A stretch of 64,000 nt of DNA, taken from assembly GCF_000964795.1 (NCBI RefSeq), contig NZ_LANX01000001.1, positions 992,001 through 1,056,000 on the forward strand, read 5' to 3'. A model generated the notes under the pieces. The model was not told the DNA's origin. It saw only the letters and a list, made by a program, of their open reading frames with translations, and made no database searches. Origin of the DNA: Candidatus Neoehrlichia procyonis str. RAC413. GTDB taxonomy: Bacteria; Pseudomonadota; Alphaproteobacteria; Rickettsiales; Anaplasmataceae. The position numbers were made by a program, and so were the translations under genes. Below are positions 1-8,506 of the stretch, piece after piece (the stretch's first letter is position 1; each line of letters opens with the position of its first letter).

Positions 1-545
1 TGTTTTTGTAATGCATAATGTAGTATTTCTTTTTTTGTGAAACAGAGAAAAGGCCTTAATATTTCTATAGTATAGAATCTAGATCTTTCTTGCATTCCTA
101 ATAATCCATCTAATCCACTACCTCTTTCTAATCTCATAAAAATAGTTTCTGCTTGGTCATCTTTATGATGAGCTGTTATGAGATACTTTATGGAGTTGAG
201 ATCGCACCATTCATGTAATAGACTATATCTAATGGTTCTAGCAGCTGACTGAATATTGCTTGTAGGTTTTATGCCGTTCCAATTTAGGATCTGACAGGTT
301 AATTTTAATTTTTGTGAAGTATTATATACAAATAGAGTTTCTTGTGTTGCTTCTTCACGTAATCCATGATTTACTGTTAGAATTATGGGATGAAATTTAG
401 TATTTACGTTATGATATATGGATATTAAGTATAATAAAGTAATACTATCTACCCCTCCTGACACTGCAACAGCATAGTTTTTTTGTAGATTTAATTCTTG
501 CATTTTATGTAAGAACCTTGACTCTAAATTCATAACTACCAACAT
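1..545 (-). CDS. tilS: tRNA(Ile)-lysidine synthase TilS, N-terminal part (cut by window edge)
   Basis: TilS converts C34 of the CAU-anticodon tRNA-Ile to lysidine so that it reads AUA. The frame is open from 545 to the window edge, about 181 codons. Near residue 30 it has the PP-loop ATP-binding motif SGGVDS. Further on come HHKDDQAET and then RGSGLDGLLGM, both typical of the N-terminal TilS domain. The start is either the ATG at 545 or the in-frame ATG at 533; the second gives a start closer to the PP-loop spacing usual in the family. The C-terminal part lies outside the window. A tRNA-Ser gene on the same strand lies 16 bases upstream. Confidence 0.9.
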   Translation of the reverse strand, partial: MLVVMNLESRFLHKMQELNLQKNYAVAVSGGVDSITLLYLISIYHNVNTKFHPIILTVNHGLREEATQETLFVYNTSQKLKLTCQILNWNGIKPTSNIQSAARTIRYSLLHEWCDLNSIKYLITAHHKDDQAETIFMRLERGSGLDGLLGMQERSRFYTIEILRPFLCFTKKEILHYALQK

Positions 546-561
546 ATTATTATTGTAAGCG

Positions 562-649
562 CGGAAAGAGAGGGATTCGAACCCTCGATACAAGTTTATT
601 GTATACACACTTTCCAGGCGTGCGCTTTAGACCACTCAGCCATCTTTCC
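562..649 (-). tRNA. tRNA-Ser (anticodon GGA)
   Basis: Read on the minus strand, this folds as an 88-base class II tRNA. The acceptor stem is GGAAAGA with TCTTTCC, the discriminator base is G, and a TTCGAAT T-loop is present. The anticodon stem CACGC/GTGTG holds the loop CTGGAAA, so the anticodon GGA is at 613-615 (reverse complement) and reads UCC and UCU. A long variable arm is present, as expected for tRNA-Ser. CCA is not encoded. Confidence 0.95.
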
Positions 650-1069
650 TTAATGGGAGTAATTTTAGCAGAAATAGTATTTATATAAATGTTTTTTAAT
701 TATAATAATTAATATTGTAAAAATTTTGTATTTTTTAGTACGGTAACACATGGTATTATGTTAAAGCTATACTATAAAAATAAAAGGACTGAAAGATGAA
801 AGACAACTATATATTTTATGTTTAGTATGTATTTGAAGTAACGAAAATATAAGATTGTCATTACATAAAAGGAAAGATATTTTTGTTTAAAATTATTGAT
901 TTTTTAGCTTATTACTTAACTTAATAACCTATATTTTACATAAAAATATTACTAATTTTACATTACTCAATAAAGCAAAATATCTTTGTAATTGTAAAAA
1001 ATAATTTCATATTTTTTTTAGGGTGTTTATAGTAGGTCACTATACATAAATGTATTATTTTGGTGACTG
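650..1069. other. Gene-less stretch upstream of trkH
   Basis: This is 420 bases of AT-rich sequence with stops in all frames and no open frame worth calling. It must hold the promoters of the tRNA (leftward) and trkH (rightward), but I see no convincing -35/-10 pair. Confidence 0.5.
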
Positions 1070-2530
1070 ATGAAAAGCTTACGTGCAATAATTTTTATTG
1101 TAGGAGTATTTTCTTTACTGTTTGCAAATATTATGCTTGTTCCAGCAATGGTGAACTTTTATGCTGAATATGCTTGGGAAGGGTTTGTAATATCAAGCTT
1201 AATAGTATTTTCTTTTGGGATAATTTGTATATTTATTGGAAAATTATGCGCCCTAAAAAAAGTGTTGGTATTTAGTATTACAAGTAATGTGTGGATTATA
1301 CTTTCAATATTATCATCGATACCTTTTGTTTTGTCTGATACTAAGCTATCTTATATTGATGCTTTTTTTGAGGCAACATCTGGAATTACAACAACAGGTG
1401 CAACGGTTTTAAGTAATTTGCATGAAAAATCACCAGGCATATTATTATGGCGTTCTATTTTGAATTCTATAGGAGGATTAGGAATAATTGTAACAGGTAT
1501 CTTCTTGTTTCCTTGCTTAAAAGTGATAAGCCTGCATAGCTTGTATCATTGCGAATCTTCTGATACTTCAGTAAGATTTAAGTTTGGCCTTTTTAAGACT
1601 TTAATGTATACATTTGGGGTATATATTACATTAATAATATTGTGTACTGTGTTCTATAGAATAGCTGGAATGTCTATTTTTGATGCAATTTGTCATGCAT
1701 TATCTACTACATCAACGGGTGGGTTTTCAAATTATGATGATTCTTTACAGCATTTTAATAGTGTTTATGTGGAGAATGTAGCCATAGTGTTTATACTTTT
1801 AAGTTCATGTCCCTTTAATATGTATCTGAGGGCAATGTCAGAAAAACGTTTTTTTGATATACAAATTATTTGTCTTATTTTTATTATTATTGGATGTTCA
1901 ATATTGAGTATGATATGGATTTATCATAATAATCTTTATATAAAAGGTGAATTTATACGCTGCCTAAGATGTGTAGTTTTTTCTTTTGTATCATTAAGCA
2001 CTTCTACTGGGTTTACAAATTGTGATTATAGTAATTGGGGATTGGTATCTATATTAGGATGTTTAGTTATGTTTATTGGAGGTTGTAGCGGTTCTACAAA
2101 TAGTGGTGTTAAAATGTACCGTATCTTAATCTTACTAAAAAGTGTTCAAAAATATATAAAAAATATTGTACTTGGTGATTACAAAGAAGTATATTTTTGC
2201 TTTTATAATAGGGCTATAAATTCCAATATATTATTAGAAGTAAGTATATTTTTCTTTTTGTATATTGCTATTCTGATTGTATCCTGTGTTCTTATATCGT
2301 TAAGTGGAGAAAGTATTGTAACTTCTATTACGGCTGTTATTGCTACTTTAGCGAATACAGGTCCAGGAATAGGTGAAATTGTTGGGCCAAAAGGTAATTA
2401 TAATAGTTTGTTACCGCTAGTTAAATTATTGTTATCTTGTCTAATGTTAATAGGCAGACTGGAAATAATACCAGTTTTTGCGTTTGCGTATTTGATTTTT
2501 TATAAATGTAAAAAGTTGTATATTTCTTAA
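1070..2530 (+). CDS. trkH: Trk-type potassium uptake protein TrkH
   Basis: This is the inner-membrane, channel-like subunit of the Trk K+ uptake system. The 486-aa protein is almost entirely hydrophobic. It carries the four selectivity-filter P-loops of the TrkH/KtrB family, each with its glycine: TTTGA near 107-111, TSTGG near 214-218, TSTGF near 311-315 and ANTGPG near 428-433. The segment after the third loop, GGCSGSTNSGVK (337-348), matches the usual CSGSTAGGIK stretch, with AG replaced by NS. The length fits the family (about 480 aa). The regulatory partner TrkA is not in this window. Confidence 0.9.
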   Translation: MKSLRAIIFIVGVFSLLFANIMLVPAMVNFYAEYAWEGFVISSLIVFSFGIICIFIGKLCALKKVLVFSITSNVWIILSILSSIPFVLSDTKLSYIDAFFEATSGITTTGATVLSNLHEKSPGILLWRSILNSIGGLGIIVTGIFLFPCLKVISLHSLYHCESSDTSVRFKFGLFKTLMYTFGVYITLIILCTVFYRIAGMSIFDAICHALSTTSTGGFSNYDDSLQHFNSVYVENVAIVFILLSSCPFNMYLRAMSEKRFFDIQIICLIFIIIGCSILSMIWIYHNNLYIKGEFIRCLRCVVFSFVSLSTSTGFTNCDYSNWGLVSILGCLVMFIGGCSGSTNSGVKMYRILILLKSVQKYIKNIVLGDYKEVYFCFYNRAINSNILLEVSIFFFLYIAILIVSCVLISLSGESIVTSITAVIATLANTGPGIGEIVGPKGNYNSLLPLVKLLLSCLMLIGRLEIIPVFAFAYLIFYKCKKLYIS

Positions 2531-2611
2531 TTAATGTAAAAACACTTGATATGTTTTGATAAGGATATAAGATAGGACTGATTTGTATTTTTTATTTTTA
2601 GAGTAAAAAAT

Positions 2612-3835
2612 ATGTTACATTCTGCTGTAATGACGGAACCAAGGAGGAACATTTTTGCAATCCTAGATATGGGGTCAACAAAAATGGTATGCTTTGCAGT
2701 AAAAATGCATAACAATGGAGAGCCTGAAATTATAGGAATAGGTTATAAAGCTGCTGACGGTATTAATGGTGGTGCAATTACAAATATGCAACATGCAAGT
2801 TATTCAGTTTTATCAAGTATAGATATTGCAGAACAAGTTGCTGAACAGACAATAGATCAGGTGTATATTAACATTTCTGGATGTGGTATTTCTTCATATA
2901 ATGTTGTTAATGAAATTAATTCTACAGTACATGAAATATCAGATCGTGATGTTAAAAGGATTGTACTACAAACTTATGAAAAGTGTTGTGATAATGATGT
3001 CATTATTCATAATATTCCTATAGCATATCATCTTGATAATATTAGTAGTATCACAGAATTAAAAGGCCTTTATGGTAGCAAATTAAAGGCAGATATGCAT
3101 GTGGTGACAGCTTCAAAATTAGCATTATTAAATATAGAAAATTGTATTACTAATAGTAATTTAAATATGGCTGGATGTATTGCAGAATCTTATGCATCTG
3201 GGTTAGCTTGTTTAACTGATGATGAGAAGGAACTGGGTACAGTAATTATTGATATGGGAGGCGGTTATACTTCTATTGGTATTTTTGATAAAGGAAAGTT
3301 TGTTTATGCTGATAGTATACCTTTGGGTGGAATGCATGTTACTAGAGATATTGCTTATGGGTTATATACTAGTGTTAAAAGCGCAGAGCGTATAAAGATT
3401 TTGCATGGTAATATCATGTTAACATCTGCGGATAAGAACTATGTTATTGAAGCTGAAAACGATGATCATGATGATGAATTAATATCAGTTATGAAATCAG
3501 ACCTTATTAATATAATTAGGCCAAGAATTGAAGAAATATTAGAATTAGTAAAAGGTAAATTGGAAAGACAAAAAAATATTGTTAGAAAAGTAGTTATTAC
3601 AGGAGGATGTAGCCAATTGATGAGTATGAAAGAAATTGCTAGTTATATTTTGAATAAACAGGTGAGAATAGGAACTCCTGTTAGTATAAGTGGCCTTGAT
3701 GTGGAATATAGTCGTAATCCTATATTTTCTGCTGCTATAGGCGTAACTTTGCTTGTTGCACAGACATTCTATAGTGGTAGTTATGTTCATGATAAAAAAA
3801 ACAAGCTTAAAAAATTGTTTGAATGGATAAGATAG
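2612..3835 (+). CDS. ftsA: Cell division protein FtsA
   Basis: FtsA is an actin-fold ATPase that tethers FtsZ to the membrane and recruits the divisome. The 407-aa frame has the phosphate-1 motif AILDMGSTKMVCFAV near 16-30, a phosphate-2 type motif IIDMGGGYTSIGIF near 214, and an adenosine motif VVITGGCSQL near 328. The C-terminus KKLFEWIR is amphipathic and fits the FtsA membrane-targeting helix. The start at 2612 is the first ATG. An ATG at 2630 would give MTEPRRN and is equally plausible, since neither has a strong ribosome-binding site. The gene stands apart from a dcw cluster; ftsZ is not adjacent. Confidence 0.9.
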   Translation: MLHSAVMTEPRRNIFAILDMGSTKMVCFAVKMHNNGEPEIIGIGYKAADGINGGAITNMQHASYSVLSSIDIAEQVAEQTIDQVYINISGCGISSYNVVNEINSTVHEISDRDVKRIVLQTYEKCCDNDVIIHNIPIAYHLDNISSITELKGLYGSKLKADMHVVTASKLALLNIENCITNSNLNMAGCIAESYASGLACLTDDEKELGTVIIDMGGGYTSIGIFDKGKFVYADSIPLGGMHVTRDIAYGLYTSVKSAERIKILHGNIMLTSADKNYVIEAENDDHDDELISVMKSDLINIIRPRIEEILELVKGKLERQKNIVRKVVITGGCSQLMSMKEIASYILNKQVRIGTPVSISGLDVEYSRNPIFSAAIGVTLLVAQTFYSGSYVHDKKNKLKKLFEWIR

Positions 3836-4268
3836 TTCATTTACATTAGCTATTTTAAGCATATTGCAAAAGTTTTTATAATTTTGGTTATAATGTTAAA
3901 GCTTAAAAGCATAGAAGAACTTGTTATTAAGTAAAGTGAATTTGTTTTGTGTAAATAAAAAATGGTTTGTTAGCAGTTGTTATGTAATTTAATATTGAGA
4001 TGAGGGTAATAAAATTTAAGATTATTTATAACAAGATTTTGTATAATTATAGTATATATGAAAAGTAAGTTGTTTTATCACTATTTGAAGTCTAGTAAAA
4101 TTGGCCTATATTGTTATATAATATTTTAATAGAGTAGTTTAATAATCAAACTTGAAATAGTAATTGTGATTAAAAAAGGAAGAAAATTAATACACTATAC
4201 AAGCTAGAGATGCAAAAAAAAATATTTCCATACACTATAAGTTTTGCACAAAATTATGGAAAAAAAGG
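3836..4268. other. Gene-less stretch between ftsA and atpF (convergent)
   Basis: This is 433 AT-rich bases between two genes facing each other. The only pattern I see is an imperfect tandem repeat of about 40 bases at 4190-4270: ATACACTATA occurs at 4191 and 4232, each followed by an A-rich tract. No open frame or clear terminator hairpin is visible. Confidence 0.4.
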
Positions 4269-4748
4269 TTAATGTAATTTTTTTCTCAAATCTCTTGTGG
4301 CAGAGGCGGTAACCTCACTGTTATGTTTTTTATCTGTACATTGTTCTTTTAATAGATGCTGAACTGCAAGAACAGCAATGTCAGAAGCAGTTAACTTCAA
4401 AGACTTTATGGCTTGTTCTACTTGATGAGAAATTTTATTAACAGCTAGTTCTAAATGGCTTTCTAAAATTGATTCTATATCTTTTTTACTATTTTCTATA
4501 ATATTATTATGTTTTTCACGGGCATTTTTTAATATTAAGTTAGCCTCACTTTCAAAACTTTGACTTTTTACTAAAACATTATTTAGTAATGACTGCAATT
4601 TATTTTCAACTTTTAATGATTCCTCAATATGATAGTTTACCTTTTTAGATCGTTGTGATAGAAACTTAGTAATAATTTTTTTAGCAGGATTAAAAATTAA
4701 CATGAACCCAGTACAAAAAGCAATGTCAACAATAAGATTAGCAGGCAT
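4269..4748 (-). CDS. atpF: F0F1 ATP synthase subunit b
   Basis: The b subunit is the peripheral stalk that holds F1 against the membrane sector. The 159-aa protein has one N-terminal membrane segment (about 4-18, ending NPAKKII) followed by a long charged coiled-coil with periodic E/K/S/L. This is the standard b-subunit build. It is the last gene of the F0 cluster, and its ATG overlaps the stop of the preceding b' gene by one base (TAATG), which implies translational coupling. b and b' can be confused; the order a-c-b'-b in alphaproteobacteria supports this assignment. Confidence 0.85.
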   Translation of the reverse strand: MPANLIVDIAFCTGFMLIFNPAKKIITKFLSQRSKKVNYHIEESLKVENKLQSLLNNVLVKSQSFESEANLILKNAREKHNNIIENSKKDIESILESHLELAVNKISHQVEQAIKSLKLTASDIAVLAVQHLLKEQCTDKKHNSEVTASATRDLRKKLH

Positions 4749-5248
4749 TAGAGTTTCTCCTTATACAATTGAAGGGTAATATTATGTAACTTTTGCATAT
4801 CAGGATTGCAATTGAAAAGCTTATTATAGTATATTAACGCTATCTCAAAAGAAAGTTGTATTAGCTCTTTTCTAGAGCTCAATATGGTATCTTGTAATTG
4901 TTCATCTACTAATTTGAACATCTTACTTAATTCGTCATGTATTGTAAGTTTTAAATTATGCATCATATATTGCGACTCTTGAAGAGCTTCATTTATTGAA
5001 TGATCTGCTACAGAGTTAACACTTTGCAATGTGAACAGTTGTTGGTTTATATGATCATGCAAAATCTTACAAAAATTGTAAGAATTGTTAAGAGAGTTTT
5101 GTGTGATGGCATATCTCTTTCTTATAAGATCCTCAATTTTTGGAATTACTAACTTGCTAACTACAAAGTATAACGACGTAAAGGAAATGATAAACCAAAA
5201 TAACTGAGATAAATAAGTAGATGTATCTAATTGTGGTATTACATCCAT
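4748..5248 (-). CDS. atpG: F0F1 ATP synthase subunit b' (second b-type stalk subunit)
   Basis: This 166-aa protein begins with a short leader, then an aromatic membrane segment (about 14-32) that ends in the usual VSKLVIPKIEDL stretch of b/b' subunits. A long coiled-coil stalk follows. It pairs with subunit b to form the heterodimeric peripheral stalk found in alphaproteobacteria. It starts 7 bases after the c-subunit gene and ends overlapping atpF. The C-terminal half is divergent, as is common for b' in Rickettsiales. Gene naming (atpG, atpF2, atpX) differs between genomes. Confidence 0.85.
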   Translation of the reverse strand: MDVIPQLDTSTYLSQLFWFIISFTSLYFVVSKLVIPKIEDLIRKRYAITQNSLNNSYNFCKILHDHINQQLFTLQSVNSVADHSINEALQESQYMMHNLKLTIHDELSKMFKLVDEQLQDTILSSRKELIQLSFEIALIYYNKLFNCNPDMQKLHNITLQLYKEKL

Positions 5249-5255
5249 AACTTTG

Positions 5256-5477
5256 TCAAGCTACAAAAATTAATAATAATGCTAATAAAAAGGAGAATAA
5301 GCCCATAGCTTCAACTAAAGCTGCACCTGTATAAACATATTTCTTTAATTTATCTTCTGTTTCAGGGTTACGTGCTAAACCATTTAACATAGTTGAGAAT
5401 ATATTTGCTACTCCTAACGCAGAAGCAACCATACCTAAAACACTTAATCCAACAGCAATAAATTTTAAAGAATCCAT
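5256..5477 (-). CDS. atpE: F0F1 ATP synthase subunit c
   Basis: This is the proteolipid that forms the rotating c-ring. The 73-aa protein is a helical hairpin with a glycine/alanine-rich first helix (GLSVLGMVASALGVANIF), the polar loop ARNPE at 35-39, and the proton-carrying carboxylate E56 in ALVEAMGLF of the second helix. Length and motifs fit the family exactly. It is the second gene of the F0 cluster, between atpB and the b' gene. Confidence 0.95.
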   Translation of the reverse strand: MDSLKFIAVGLSVLGMVASALGVANIFSTMLNGLARNPETEDKLKKYVYTGAALVEAMGLFSFLLALLLIFVA

Positions 5478-5544
5478 GCTTTAACCTTAAGCAAAACTTA
5501 ATAATGTTATTATAACTATAATATAAGATATGTCAATTGTAAAT

Positions 5545-6273
5545 TTAATGTGTAGTAACTGCATCAGATAAATAAACACATGTTAGTACAGTAAATATAT
5601 ATGCTTGTAGAACTGCAACAAAAATTTCAAATCCAATTAAGATAATAATAAAAGCAAATGGCAAAGGTGTAAGTATTGCACTCATTTTTAGTACAAAACC
5701 TGCGATTACTTTTATAATTGTATGTCCGGCAATCATATTTGCAGCTAGACGTATTGATAAACTTATAGGGCGCGCACAGTAGGTAAAAAACTCAATTGAT
5801 ATCATCATAGGTGCTAGCCATAAAGGTGTACCTTTTGGTAATAAAATGTTAAAAAAATGTAGTCCTTGATGCTTGAATCCTATTATAGTTACACTCAAAA
5901 ACACTACCATAGATATAGCAAAAGTAACAATGATATGGCTTGTAGCAGTAAATCCTAGAGGTAAAATTCCTAATAAGTTACAGATTAAGATAAATGTGAA
6001 AACTGTGAAAACTAAAGGTATGTACTGTAAGCTAGCTTTTCCTGCATTGTTTTCTAAAGTTTCTGCTATAAAATCATATATAAATTCTACTATAAGTTGT
6101 ATAGGATGTGACACTATATTTTTTCTTAATCCTAGATAAAAAAGTGCAATAACTATTACAACGGTTAATACCATAAATAAGGATGCATTAGTAAAGTCTA
6201 TGTTATATCCAGCGATAGTTGGAAGTTTGAATATTGTGATAACCTTAAACTGCTCTAAGGGATTCGATGACAT
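5545..6273 (-). CDS. atpB: F0F1 ATP synthase subunit a
   Basis: Subunit a forms the proton half-channels next to the c-ring. The 242-aa, multi-pass protein has the family signature [14 protein letters not shown] at 171-184, where R175 corresponds to the essential arginine (R210 in E. coli). The motif [10 protein letters not shown] (99-108) is also typical. It is the first gene of a minus-strand run atpB-atpE-b'-atpF. The F1 genes are not here, as is usual in Rickettsiales, where F0 and F1 are separated. A good sigma-70-like promoter lies just upstream (6305-6332). Confidence 0.95.
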   Translation of the reverse strand: MSSNPLEQFKVITIFKLPTIAGYNIDFTNASLFMVLTVVIVIALFYLGLRKNIVSHPIQLIVEFIYDFIAETLENNAGKASLQYIPLVFTVFTFILICNLLGILPLGFTATSHIIVTFAISMVVFLSVTIIGFKHQGLHFFNILLPKGTPLWLAPMMISIEFFTYCARPISLSIRLAANMIAGHTIIKVIAGFVLKMSAILTPLPFAFIIILIGFEIFVAVLQAYIFTVLTCVYLSDAVTTH

Positions 6274-7041
6274 CTATATTCCATATAGTTATACTAATAA
6301 AACAATCATATCAATAACATTATGTTAGTCAATTACATAAAAAAGTAATTTTGCTATGATGTTATGTTAATTTTAATAATGTGTTGCAAAATATATTCTG
6401 CTTAAGACTACAATATTGTCCTAATGGGCATATATTTGAATGTTTTTATGGAAAAAAATAGCTTATTATTTTTAAAAACTATACTTTTTACTTCAGAATT
6501 AAAGTTGCCAAAAATTGTTGCTATAATCTTATGTGTTAGATAATAATTTTATTATTCTGTTTTTATTTAAAAATTTGTTGATTTTATTTTGTGTAATTTG
6601 AATGACATATTACTGTAGTATTCAATAATGTTGGTTGTAATGTTATTCATGCTGAAGTAATTAATAAGAAAGCTTATATACACAGTTGTTATTATAATAA
6701 TACAGTGGATTTTAATGTAAGGTTTATATGATTCTTATACAAACGCTTTGTGATGTTAATAAGTAGTCCTTTATAGATGAATTTTAGCCGCTAATTAAAG
6801 GGATTATATTTAATTTACAGATTGTTAATTAGCATGCAGTTATGGAAACAATTAAAATTGGTGACATTAATTATTGAATATAAACTAAGTATATAACAAT
6901 AATATTTTTTGTAAGTTAATTAATGTTTTTGTACCTACAATGTTTTATTAATTATGTTAAAAAATACGTGGTTGATTGCTTAGAGGTTTTTATTGTGAGG
7001 TACGTGTGATATATTAGAGTGTTATTTTACTTTTTAAAGTT
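6274..7041. other. Gene-less stretch upstream of atpB and the G1P dehydrogenase gene
   Basis: This is 768 bases between divergent genes. Apart from the atpB promoter candidate, I see no structure. A 39-codon frame at 6423-6542 is probably chance or a decayed fragment. The region has stops in all frames and no tRNA-like fold. Confidence 0.4.
6305..6332 (-). promoter_or_regulatory. atpB: Candidate promoter of the atpB-atpE-b'-atpF cluster
   Basis: On the minus strand, TTGACT (6327-6332) and TATGAT (6305-6310) are separated by 16 bases, close to the sigma-70 consensus. The -10 ends 31 bases before the atpB ATG, giving a short leader. In sequence this AT-rich, such matches also occur by chance. 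Confidence 0.45.
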
Positions 7042-8295
7042 ATGTATGATAGATTTCTAAAAAGGTCCTTATTGTGTAAAGGTATAAATGATTATTTGGA
7101 CGTAGTAAAGAATGTTATAAACATTATACATATAGATAAAAACTTGATATCTCATTTCTGTGATATTATCAAATTTCATAGTCATAACAGTTTTGTGGTC
7201 GCGGATATAAATACAGCTAATATTTTAGATAAGCGTGTATTTGATATGTTTAATCATTATATTATTCCAGGGAGGTTTTGTGCTTCTGAAACACTTGTAG
7301 ATCTTATTGTAAAAAAGGCTAAGGGATTTGACTTAATAGTGGCGTTTGGAAGTGGGACCATAAATGATATTTGTAAATATGCAAGCTATATTGAAAATAA
7401 AGACTATATTGTATTTCCTACAGCACCATCTATGAATGGGTATACTTCATTAAATGCATCTATTATAATGAATAATGGTAGAAAATATTCTTTTAATGCC
7501 CATTTACCAAAGGCGATATATATTGATGTTGATGTAATAGTCAATTCTCCTAAAAGATTAATTGTTAGTGGTTTTGCAGATTTTATTTGTCGTTCTACAG
7601 TACAAGCAGATTGGCTAGTATCACATTTTTTGTTAGGAAGCGATTATACAGAATTGCCATTTACAATTAGCAAAGAAAGCGAAGATGAACTTATTGATAG
7701 CTATTTAGGGTTAGTGTACAATGATAAAAGTACTGTGATGACGTTAATGCAAGCATTAATTTTATCAGGGATAGGAATGCTTATTGTGAAAAGTAGTAAG
7801 TCTGCTAGTCAAGGTGAGCACATGATTGCTAGTAGTATAGAATTATTAGATCCAAATAATCATTTATTACATGGAGAAATGATAGGTGTTTCAATGATGA
7901 TTATGTCACGGTTACAACATAAAATATTGAATATCTTGCCAGAAATTAACGCTACTGTAGTAAATAAAGATGATATAATAGCGTGCTTTGGAAATAAGCA
8001 TGTTGAGGATTTTTGGTGTATATTATCTAATAAGATGATAAATCATGCAAAAGCGGAAATGTTAAATGAGGTTATTAGAGAGAAATGGAATGATATTGTA
8101 AATTTAATTAGTAAGAATGTGTTGAATCCAAATTTCATTGAGAAAATGTTTTTAGAAATAGAATGTCCTCATAATATCAAGCATACAAATTGGAATGTAA
8201 CTAATTATAGACAAGTTGCAAATTTAGCATTTGTTACTAGAGATAGGTTTACTTTTCTTGATATAGCTCATCACATGGGTATATCTGTAGTGTAA
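7042..8295 (+). CDS. AraM/EgsA-type sn-glycerol-1-phosphate dehydrogenase
   Basis: This family reduces dihydroxyacetone phosphate to sn-glycerol-1-phosphate with NAD(P)H and is related to glycerol dehydrogenase and dehydroquinate synthase. The 417-aa frame has the nucleotide-binding motif GSGT at 103-106 (AFGSGTINDICKYAS), then PTAPSMNGYTS. The metal-site segment is ADFICRSTVQADWLVSH, and the histidine segments QGEHMIASS and LLHGEMIGV follow. These match the three metal ligands (D, H, H) of the fold. The length suits AraM (about 400 aa). The gene is solitary, flanked by long gaps, so no pathway can be read from its neighbours. The substrate remains inferred from the family. Confidence 0.8.
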   Translation: MYDRFLKRSLLCKGINDYLDVVKNVINIIHIDKNLISHFCDIIKFHSHNSFVVADINTANILDKRVFDMFNHYIIPGRFCASETLVDLIVKKAKGFDLIVAFGSGTINDICKYASYIENKDYIVFPTAPSMNGYTSLNASIIMNNGRKYSFNAHLPKAIYIDVDVIVNSPKRLIVSGFADFICRSTVQADWLVSHFLLGSDYTELPFTISKESEDELIDSYLGLVYNDKSTVMTLMQALILSGIGMLIVKSSKSASQGEHMIASSIELLDPNNHLLHGEMIGVSMMIMSRLQHKILNILPEINATVVNKDDIIACFGNKHVEDFWCILSNKMINHAKAEMLNEVIREKWNDIVNLISKNVLNPNFIEKMFLEIECPHNIKHTNWNVTNYRQVANLAFVTRDRFTFLDIAHHMGISVV

Positions 8296-8341
8296 GTATC
8301 TAGCTTAATGAAAGTTATATATAAATTGCATACAAAATATG

Positions 8342-8392
8342 GCCTTCATAATAATATGCACAGAATTTTATTCTGCATAATATATAGAAGGT
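8342..8392. terminator. Long imperfect hairpin, candidate bidirectional terminator
   Basis: The arms CCTTC and GAAGG enclose an inner stem where ATGCA-C-AGAAT faces ATTCTGCAT around a TTT loop. It lies between the convergent G1P dehydrogenase gene and the pentapeptide gene. There is a T-rich tail after it on the plus strand (8396-8404). Confidence 0.4.
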
Positions 8393-8458
8393 ACTTATTT
8401 TTTATTCGTAATTTTGGTACGTCAATTACAAATTTATTTCGGTTATAAATAAAAGATT

Positions 8459-8479
8459 AACCATATGTTTATGGTTTTT
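8459..8479 (+). terminator. Candidate intrinsic terminator
   Basis: A perfect 7-base stem AACCATA/TATGGTT with the loop TGTT is followed directly by a T run (8475-8479). On the other strand it is followed by AATCTTTT. It sits in the convergent gap between the genes at 7042-8295 (+) and 8507-10351 (-), so it may serve both. Confidence 0.4.
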
Positions 8480-8506
8480 CAATTATAGTTCTCTGTTTTT
8501 TTGTAT

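Noticed and set aside
6423-6542. 39-codon frame with ELKLPKIVAII, recalling the N-terminus of the GTPase Der
   Set aside because: The match is about ten residues long, without the following P-loop, and chance similarity of a hydrophobic stretch is likely.
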